Assembly (NCBI GenBank): GCA_023395755.1
Contig: JAEWYG010000012.1
Span: forward strand, 1 to 5,054
Direction: 5' to 3'
Origin: Actinomycetes bacterium
Lineage (GTDB): Bacteria > Actinomycetota > Coriobacteriia > Coriobacteriales > Eggerthellaceae
Length of the DNA: 5,054 bases
In this document: positions 1-5,054 of the stretch, piece after piece
Layout of the letters: the number at the start of each line of letters is the position of its first letter
Numbering within the stretch: the first letter of the stretch is position 1
The notes under the pieces: model-generated
Told to the model about the DNA's origin: nothing
The model's database searches: none
The model's input: only the letters and a program-made list of their open reading frames with translations
Program-made: the position numbers and the translations under genes

Positions 1-1288
1 CGTCTAGGAAGGCCGTCTTGACAGGAATGTTATGACCAATAGACTTCCTCAATTCAGCCATTGCCAACCTTTCATCCTCAATGCATTCAGAAGGGTTCCC
101 GACTAAACGAAGTTCAATTGAGTAATCAGCATGCTGAAATATCTGCGCTTCTCGAATATGGGGCGTATCTTTAAATACGTGGTCAAGCTTACCAACCTTG
201 GTGCCATCAGGCAGTCTAACATAATCTTCCTGACGCCCATCGAGCGAGGCAATCTCGCGCCATGGACCAGTACAGTCTCCCAAGGTGACAATGTCTTTTG
301 TCTTATAGCGAATCAATGGCGTAGCATAATTAAATAAACAGGTTCCAATCACCTCGAAACTATCTCCCGTTGGCAAAAACTCAACAACAGAAAAATCTTC
401 ATCAACGTACACTTTGCCATCGCGCCTGGTCGAAAAAATCGCTACATTCTCCGTCTGTCCGTAAGTTTGAATAGGCCTCACGCCAAAAGATCGTTCCATT
501 GCTCTAGACTGATAATCTAACAGGTTCTCTGCACCACAGGTGACAGCTTTCACGGAATCAAAATTCAAATCGCGTTCATTCATCCACTGAGCGAGCAGGA
601 CCATAAGCGAGGGGTAACCACTAATCCACTCAAGTTTTTTTCTCGTTATTAAATCGTAATATGCCCCCATGTTCTGCGGGCTTTCATGAAAAGCACTCAT
701 ATAATAGCGCCTTCCTGGATAATCCACCCTCCAAAACGGCGGTTTGGAAATGCTCAATGGCACCGCCGCACGCGAGGAGAACTGCGCCTCCCACGTGTCG
801 AGCGAAAGCCCATGGTCCTTGTAGTAGCGCCAGAAGCAGGCGAACTGCGTCTGCTGGCATTCTATGGTGCTCTCGAACTGGAAGCTCGACCCCGTCGTGC
901 CGCTCGTATGCACGTATAGCAGGTTCAGATTCTTCGCCTCGGATGAGACAAACACCTGAGGGTCGGCCTTGATCGTATCCTTGGTGATGATAGGTAACTG
1001 CGCCAGGCTGGCCTCGTCAACGATGCTCGTGGGGTTGATGCCACCTTCGTCCATAACTTTCTTATAGAAGGGCACCGTAGCGTAGGCATGAGCAACGATC
1101 TCCTTCAACCTGTCGTTGCGCCAATTCATAATCTGGTCGGCGCTCCAACCCTTGTGGTTCTCGAATTCAGCCAACTTCTTTTGGAAGCCTTTGCCGTAGC
1201 GGGTCCTCTGGATGTTCCAGCCAGCTAGGCTGAAGGCGGCGTTTTGCGCGAAGACAGGAAGTTTGTTGTACAAATCCATCTTATTCAT
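1..1288 (-). CDS. PaaK/CapK-like AMP-forming acyl ligase, 3' end missing
   Basis: One open frame of 429 codons runs from the ATG at 1288-1286 off the left edge with no stop; I translated it throughout and found no frameshift. The protein belongs to the phenylacetate-CoA ligase-like branch of adenylating enzymes, often labelled CapK or coenzyme F390 synthetase in polysaccharide loci. Motifs: VPFYKKVM at 72-79; the ATP-binding loop HTSGTTGSSF at 127-136; SGYPSLM at 223-229; CGAENL at 251-256; YGQTEN at 276-281 (A5); ATPLIRYKTKDIV at 322-334, with D332 as the expected ribose-binding Asp (A7); and GRQEDYV at 351-357 (A8 hinge). The small C-terminal domain begins, but the end with the expected catalytic lysine (A10) lies outside the window. 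It should form an acyl-adenylate from a carboxylic acid; the substrate is unknown, and decoration of the glycan is an inference. A second in-frame ATG at 1279-1277 (M4) could be the true start. The first ATG overlaps the glycosyltransferase stop by eight bases. Codons after residue 195 or so are markedly AT-richer. Confidence 0.9.
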   Translation of the reverse strand, partial: MNKMDLYNKLPVFAQNAAFSLAGWNIQRTRYGKGFQKKLAEFENHKGWSADQIMNWRNDRLKEIVAHAYATVPFYKKVMDEGGINPTSIVDEASLAQLPIITKDTIKADPQVFVSSEAKNLNLLYVHTSGTTGSSFQFESTIECQQTQFACFWRYYKDHGLSLDTWEAQFSSRAAVPLSISKPPFWRVDYPGRRYYMSAFHESPQNMGAYYDLITRKKLEWISGYPSLMVLLAQWMNERDLNFDSVKAVTCGAENLLDYQSRAMERSFGVRPIQTYGQTENVAIFSTRRDGKVYVDEDFSVVEFLPTGDSFEVIGTCLFNYATPLIRYKTKDIVTLGDCTGPWREIASLDGRQEDYVRLPDGTKVGKLDHVFKDTPHIREAQIFQHADYSIELRLVGNPSECIEDERLAMAELRKSIGHNIPVKTAFLD

Positions 1289-2294
1289 CGAGTGTGCCCA
1301 CTTCCCTCATGTCAGCCAGAATCCGATCCACGTAGTTGTCGACATAGAAGACCTCCGCAGACTCAAACGCTGCAGCCTTCATGCGGTCGACGCGCTCAGG
1401 ATTGGCCTTCAACACGCCGATGATCTCAACGAGCTCCTCGGCGCTGTCGCGATACGCAAGAACGCCGTCGATTCCGTCGCTCACTAACTCAGGATTGTAG
1501 CAGCGTGCCGACGCAACGGTGGGAACCGCCGCCATCTTGGTCTCGACGATAACGCCCGGAACTCCTTCATGAGGCCACATCGTTGGAAACAGGTGAAAAT
1601 CGTATTTGCTCAACTCGGCCACCGCGTCGCCGCCAGCAGAGTCGAACACGCCCATGTAGGACAGGTTCGGGATGGTCTCCAGGTAATCCACAAACTCAGC
1701 CTTGAAGGACTCATCTAGCTTACCATACATGACGAACCGCACATCCGGCATGAGCTTCGCAGTCTTACACACTAGGTGCGCGCCCTTGTCCTTGCTGATA
1801 AGCGAGAAGTAGACCACCCTCAGGTCCTCGGGGTCGGTCGGCTTGATTTTAACGGACTTCTCCGGTCGCGGGCGGCAGTTGGGATACACGGCCGCACATG
1901 TTACGCCACGTTTAGCGAACGCCTTGCGCATGGATTCCGTCTCCACATATACCTTGCCGTAATGGGATATGTTTCTCATGAAGTGCATGTTGTCGGGGAT
2001 GTCGCCGCCCATGACAAACAGCAGCGAGCGGTTCATCTTCTTGCGATTCCACTTTGCCAGATATTTAGCCATATTTCGTCGCCACACGCCAGCGGTACCC
2101 ATTATTATCGCACCGTCGCGCTTGCTGATGGTACGAGCAAGCCGGATGCCATATTTGAAGTTTTTGGTCTTGATCATTGCCAAGTCGAGCTTCTCGAGCT
2201 CAACGCGTTTGGAAAGCTCCTGGAACAGAAGTGCGTTCTTCACGGTTACGCCGCCGTAGGGGGGCGGAAAGCTGCCGATATAGGCTATCTTCAT
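1281..2294 (-). CDS. GT4-like glycosyltransferase (GT-B fold)
   Basis: This 337-residue protein is near the usual length for compact GT4 enzymes. The N-terminal Rossmann half opens with MKIAYIGSFPPPYGGV (glycine-rich loop at 7-15). The C-terminal half starts near 157 with LRVVYFSLISKDKGAHLV, the strand-loop that normally carries the phosphate-binding basic residue (K168 or K170). It continues with FVMYGKLDE at 187-195 and ends in the nucleotide-sugar signature HEGVPGVIVETKMAAVPTVAS at about 242-262. There E243 and E251 form an exact E-X7-E pair, characteristic of GT4 retaining transferases. No signal peptide or membrane helix is seen, so it should act at the cytoplasmic face on a lipid-linked acceptor. 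Donor and acceptor cannot be read from the sequence; a ManNAc-type or hexose donor is only a guess from context. The ATG overlaps the stop of the preceding gene by four bases (ATGA), with AAGGGGG six bases upstream. The reading frame is intact. Confidence 0.9.
   Translation of the reverse strand: MKIAYIGSFPPPYGGVTVKNALLFQELSKRVELEKLDLAMIKTKNFKYGIRLARTISKRDGAIIMGTAGVWRRNMAKYLAKWNRKKMNRSLLFVMGGDIPDNMHFMRNISHYGKVYVETESMRKAFAKRGVTCAAVYPNCRPRPEKSVKIKPTDPEDLRVVYFSLISKDKGAHLVCKTAKLMPDVRFVMYGKLDESFKAEFVDYLETIPNLSYMGVFDSAGGDAVAELSKYDFHLFPTMWPHEGVPGVIVETKMAAVPTVASARCYNPELVSDGIDGVLAYRDSAEELVEIIGVLKANPERVDRMKAAAFESAEVFYVDNYVDRILADMREVGTLDE
1297..1308 (-). promoter_or_regulatory. Weak ribosome binding region of the ligase gene
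   Basis: The purine-rich stretch GAGGGAAGTGGG on the minus strand, inside the end of the glycosyltransferase gene, is the only plausible Shine-Dalgarno region for the ligase. Its best core lies 12 bases and its GTGGG part 8 bases from the first ATG, so spacing is not ideal and the choice between the ATGs at 1288 and 1279 stays open. Confidence 0.35.
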
Positions 2295-3928
2295 TTTAAG
2301 CCCCCTTCTTCCCGCTTGGCGTGCGGGTATGGGATGAATACGATGCTGGTACCCTCGAAAGGCACCTGACAGGTGCAGACCTCGGCCGTGCGCCCAAAGT
2401 CAGGTGCATAGGATACGGGGGTTGACTCAGGAGCAACGCCGACGATGACTTGTCCGCTGGTAATATGAAATACTGATATCGCCTGGCCGGCTGATACTGC
2501 ATCGGTCACTTCCAGGCCGTCTTCCAGCAGACGCACCTTGCGACGGGTATTCTTGCCGCTAGGATACGTAAACTCGGCCTCCGCCTCAGTCTCATCCGCT
2601 TGAACCAAGCGCGCCTTTCCGTAGCGCGCCACACGGAACGGGGCCCAGCATTCATGCTGATCCTCGCCCTGCACACAAATGGTACTGTGGCTACATGTGG
2701 CCTTGTAGTCCAGCCTGCGCGCGTCCTGGTAGGCATAGGTGCCCATGTTCACGATCCATGGGTCGCCACCCACAAAGCACTCGATACTCAATGCATCACA
2801 GTGCGCGTGCCCCAGCGCATAATCGGGGCCAACTTGACCAGCATCAAATATCAATTTGACAACACCATTGGCCGTTTCGCGTTCAAGGAAGCAATACCCT
2901 GCACTATCCAGTTTGTTTTTATACTGGGGGATAACACCAAACGCATCCCACGCGCATTCCAGAAGCGAATCTTTCCCCTTTGCGACATTATCTCCGGCAT
3001 CATTAAAAAGCGGTGTCCTGTTTGTATTTCGTTCCATAGAATACAAACAATCCGCCATGCCCTGCAGGCGCATGTCAGTCACCACATCGATGTCGGAGTC
3101 GTATGCGCGCACGCACGTGGCCACGCGCAGTAGGTCCTCAAAGATAATCTTGTGGTACATAGGGCTCAGCTCAAAGTGCATGCCGTCAAGCAGCATCTGC
3201 TCGGCCACCTGCGCCTTCAGCTCGGCATATACCGCGTCGAAGTATGCGCGGTCGTCGAAATAGCACGCCAATATGGTGAGCGCCTTCAGGTCCTCTAGGT
3301 AGTGGTTGGCCAAAAGATCGGTCTCAAGGTGCTTTGACAGGTGTGCATACTGTTGTAACAGCGAGTCATTCATGCGCTGCACGAACTGAGCGTCCTGCGC
3401 CAGGTCGCTCTGCATCTCCGCATAGAACGCCAGCCAATTCACGATGCGCAGCGCTATGGGGTAGCTGTCCCAAGCAGGCCCGCCCTTCTCCTGCGGGCAG
3501 AACTCAATCCAGCAATCAATGATGTGCTTGCCCTTTTCAAGGTATCGCTCGTCGCGGTCGTTTAGATACGCCTTCGCAAGCGGCACCAGGTATTCGAAGT
3601 ATTGCAGGTTGAACCGCCATAGAGGCGTGCTCAGCTTCTCATGCCACGACTCCTGCCAGTCCACCTTCTCGGTGTGGTGCAGGATGCAGATCTCGTCGCC
3701 GATAATCTGCTCCACATTAAAGCGCTCCAGAAAGCTGGGGCAGAAGTCCAGCTGCGGCAACACGGGAACGTGCGAAACGTCCGCGTTGGCGGCGGTTGAA
3801 CACACGACCGGCGCGCCCTTGAGCTGCGTCAGGCCGCCCGTGCGGCGCCTCACGCGCAACAGCACCTGGCTCGGCTTCAAATGCGAAACCGTGTGGATAT
3901 ATAGCGGTATTTTGGAAAACTTCGACAA
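2291..3928 (-). CDS. Heparinase II/III-family protein of a polysaccharide locus
   Basis: This 545-residue protein has the two-part layout of heparinase II/III-like proteins of capsule and O-antigen clusters. A helical (alpha/alpha) N-terminal part carries LWRFNLQYFEYL at 103-114, WDSYPIALRIVNW at 153-165, NHYLEDLKAL at 208-217 and DGMHFELSPMYH at 248-259. A beta-rich C-terminal part carries LFNDAGD at 307-313, GHAHCDALSIE at 373-383, WIVNMGTYAY at 391-400 and TCSHSTICVQGEDQHECW at 411-428. By family knowledge N208/H209, Y258 and H374 are candidates for the lyase active site, and H376 and H414 for the structural metal site. The third metal ligand, usually Asp, appears to be Asn (N394). Polysaccharide lyases of this fold cleave uronic-acid glycans by beta-elimination, but the substrate of locus-encoded members is not established. 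No signal peptide or membrane segment is visible, so it probably acts in the cytoplasm. The start is TTG: GAGAGG lies seven bases upstream and an in-frame TAG two codons earlier rules out a longer form. The next gene overlaps its stop. Family call strong, activity uncertain. Confidence 0.9.
   Translation of the reverse strand: MSKFSKIPLYIHTVSHLKPSQVLLRVRRRTGGLTQLKGAPVVCSTAANADVSHVPVLPQLDFCPSFLERFNVEQIIGDEICILHHTEKVDWQESWHEKLSTPLWRFNLQYFEYLVPLAKAYLNDRDERYLEKGKHIIDCWIEFCPQEKGGPAWDSYPIALRIVNWLAFYAEMQSDLAQDAQFVQRMNDSLLQQYAHLSKHLETDLLANHYLEDLKALTILACYFDDRAYFDAVYAELKAQVAEQMLLDGMHFELSPMYHKIIFEDLLRVATCVRAYDSDIDVVTDMRLQGMADCLYSMERNTNRTPLFNDAGDNVAKGKDSLLECAWDAFGVIPQYKNKLDSAGYCFLERETANGVVKLIFDAGQVGPDYALGHAHCDALSIECFVGGDPWIVNMGTYAYQDARRLDYKATCSHSTICVQGEDQHECWAPFRVARYGKARLVQADETEAEAEFTYPSGKNTRRKVRLLEDGLEVTDAVSAGQAISVFHITSGQVIVGVAPESTPVSYAPDFGRTAEVCTCQVPFEGTSIVFIPYPHAKREEGGLK
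2301..2307 (-). promoter_or_regulatory. Ribosome binding site of the glycosyltransferase gene
   Basis: AAGGGGG on the minus strand lies six bases before the ATG at 2294-2292. It is embedded in the last codons of the heparinase-like gene (E-E-G-G-L-K-stop), consistent with termination-reinitiation at the ATGA overlap. Confidence 0.65.
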
Positions 3929-3931
3929 AGT

Positions 3932-5032
3932 CTAGCCTCTCAGCGCATCAGCGATGCGCCGGCATGCATGCCCGTCGCCATAGGGATTCGATGAGTTCGA
4001 CATCTCTGCGTAGGCCTCCGGACTATCCAACAGTTCGGAGAACGCTTCGTAGATAAGCTGCTCATCGGTGCCCACAAGACGCAACGTACAAGCCGCAACG
4101 CCTTCAGGACGCTCTGTGGTATCACGCATCACCAGTACTGGCTTACCAAGGCCAGGAGCTTCTTCCTGTATGCCGCCGCTATCAGTAAGCACCAAATAAC
4201 ATCGTGCCAAAAAATTATGAAAATCAAGTACATCAAGAGGATCAATTATCTTTAGTCTATCGCAGCCATCAAGCTCTTCGTGTGCGGCTTTGCGCACAAC
4301 CGGGTTCATATGAATGGGGTAAATTGCTTTAACGTCATCATGCTCATCCATAACGCGCCTAATTGCACGAAACATCTGGTGCATTGGTTCACCTTGGTTT
4401 TCGCGTCTATGCGCAGTTATCAATATCAATCGACTATCGGAAGCCCATTCAAGAAACTCGTTATTATAATCAAACCTTACTGTTGTCTTAAGCGCATCTA
4501 TACCCGTATTACCTGTAACAAATATTTTCTCTTTAGCTTTACCCTCATCTAACAAGTTCTGTTTTGAGGTTTTCGTAGGTGCAAAGTAATACTCTGAAAC
4601 AATATCAACTGCCTGCCTATTAAATTCTTCAGGCCACGGACTATATACATCATGCGTTCGAAGACCTGCTTCTACATGTCCAACTGGTATTTGTAGATAA
4701 AAACATGCAAGGGCAGCTGCGAATGATGTTGTTGTGTCTCCATGAACCAGCACAACATCTGGTCGAACATCTTCAAGAACATCTTTCATTTTAAGCGACA
4801 CATCGCTTGTGATATCAAACAAGGTTTGGCCAGGTTTCATAATCGCCATATCGTAATCAGGTATAACATCGAATACGCTCAAAACCTGATCCAGCATCTC
4901 ACGGTGCTGACCTGTTACGCATACAACAGTCTCAAAATCCTCGGAATGGTGCTTAAGTTCGTTTACGAGAGGACACATCTTAATTGCCTCTGGCCTAGTT
5001 CCGAAGACCAGCATTATCTTCTTCTTTGACAC
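3932..5032 (-). CDS. wecB: UDP-N-acetylglucosamine 2-epimerase (non-hydrolysing)
   Basis: This 366-residue protein has the usual family length. It should interconvert UDP-GlcNAc and UDP-ManNAc in the cytoplasm, supplying ManNAc, or ManNAcA after oxidation, for surface glycans. Family signatures seen: FGTRPEAIKM at 10-19 (R13 and K18), HGDTTT at 97-102 (D99), HVEAGLRT at 119-126 (E121), PEEFNR at 134-139, TAHRREN at 206-212 (H208), PIHMNP at 239-244, TDSGGIQEEAPGLGKP at 283-298 and a TTERPEG segment at 305-311. D99, E121, E135 or E136 and H208 correspond to the acidic and histidine residues reported as catalytic in E. coli WecB, so the enzyme looks intact. The start is GTG with AAGGAG six bases upstream, directly before the MSKKKIMLVFGTRPE beta strand. 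There is no signal peptide. It is the first gene seen in the operon. The first 280 or so codons are clearly more AT-rich than the last 85. The hydrolysing NeuC-type epimerase is a less likely reading. The family is near certain; the role within the glycan is inferred. Confidence 0.96.
   Translation of the reverse strand: MSKKKIMLVFGTRPEAIKMCPLVNELKHHSEDFETVVCVTGQHREMLDQVLSVFDVIPDYDMAIMKPGQTLFDITSDVSLKMKDVLEDVRPDVVLVHGDTTTSFAAALACFYLQIPVGHVEAGLRTHDVYSPWPEEFNRQAVDIVSEYYFAPTKTSKQNLLDEGKAKEKIFVTGNTGIDALKTTVRFDYNNEFLEWASDSRLILITAHRRENQGEPMHQMFRAIRRVMDEHDDVKAIYPIHMNPVVRKAAHEELDGCDRLKIIDPLDVLDFHNFLARCYLVLTDSGGIQEEAPGLGKPVLVMRDTTERPEGVAACTLRLVGTDEQLIYEAFSELLDSPEAYAEMSNSSNPYGDGHACRRIADALRG
3936..3941 (-). 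promoter_or_regulatory. Ribosome binding site of the heparinase-like gene
   Basis: GAGAGG on the minus strand lies seven bases before a TTG start at 3928-3926. It sits inside the last codons of the epimerase (A-L-R-G-stop), so a ribosome finishing the epimerase ends directly on it. This supports the rare TTG start and translational coupling. Confidence 0.65.
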
Positions 5033-5038
5033 GCCTAT

Positions 5039-5044
5039 CTCCTT
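5039..5044 (-). promoter_or_regulatory. Ribosome binding site of the epimerase gene
   Basis: AAGGAG on the minus strand lies six bases before the GTG at 5032-5030. It decides the non-ATG start, because no in-frame start codon lies further upstream within the window. A TAG at 5037-5035 sits between this site and the GTG and could be the stop of an upstream gene, but too little sequence remains to tell. Confidence 0.75.
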
Positions 5045-5054
5045 TTCGATGGTT

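Noticed and set aside
661..972. Plus-strand open frames over the adenylation-loop region of the ligase
   Set aside because: The minus strand carries the SGTTGS and surrounding motifs in one intact frame; the plus-strand products are low-complexity Arg/Ser/Pro-rich shadows.
1..1280. Suspected broken or frameshifted ligase gene
   Set aside because: Codon-by-codon translation of the minus strand gives one uninterrupted frame of 429 codons. The gene merely lacks its stop because the window ends.
1776..2369. A 197-codon plus-strand open frame, and other plus-strand frames such as 2600-3133 and 3519-3935
   Set aside because: They lie antisense to the transferase, lyase-like and epimerase genes, have no recognisable domains, and their sequences read as shadows of GC-biased codons on the other strand.
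3116..3125. 10-base palindrome CGTGGCCACG
   Set aside because: It is inside the lyase-like coding region and does not extend beyond ten bases; not a credible operator or terminator.
3961..3972. Perfect 12-base palindrome GGCATGCATGCC
   Set aside because: It lies within the coding end of the epimerase (residues G-H-A-C region), has no spacer, no T-run and no second copy that I saw; chance is the simplest explanation.
5035..5054. Tail of an upstream gene ending P-S-K-R-R-stop at the TAG at 5037-5035
   Set aside because: Only five codons are visible, so it cannot be supported as a gene; mentioned only as a possibility.

Overview
This window holds four genes, all on the minus strand, packed head to tail with almost no spacer. 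It is an internal piece of a surface-polysaccharide (capsule, exopolysaccharide or O-antigen) biosynthesis operon. In transcription order, from right to left, they are: a non-hydrolysing UDP-GlcNAc 2-epimerase (wecB/mnaA type, 5032 to 3932); a heparinase II/III-family protein of the kind found in polysaccharide loci (3928 to 2291); a GT4-like glycosyltransferase (2294 to 1281); and a PaaK/CapK-like AMP-forming ligase (1288 to the left edge, 3' end cut off). Junctions are a 3-nt gap, a 4-nt ATGA overlap and an 8-nt overlap, so co-transcription and translational coupling are very likely. I see no RNA genes, insertion sequences, CRISPR array, terminator or internal promoter, and no gene-free stretch over 25 bases.

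A working model (inference): the epimerase supplies UDP-ManNAc, the GT4 enzyme adds a sugar to a lipid-linked repeat unit at the cytoplasmic face, the lyase-fold protein trims or edits glycan, and the adenylating enzyme activates a carboxylate, possibly to decorate the glycan. The partners needed for a full pathway (UDP-ManNAc dehydrogenase, initiating transferase, flippase, polymerase) are not in the window and would lie in the flanks.

Base composition is uneven. The middle (about 720 to 4190) is GC-rich, roughly 50-62% by line counts. The left 660 bases and the stretch right of about 4200 fall to roughly 30-45%. Both edges lie inside genes, next to well conserved motifs of the ligase and the epimerase, which suggests a mosaic locus built by recombination. 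The organism cannot be named. The GTG and TTG starts, good Shine-Dalgarno sequences and mid-to-high GC core fit a bacterium such as a gut actinomycete (Coriobacteriia-like) or a higher-GC Firmicute, but this is weakly supported.
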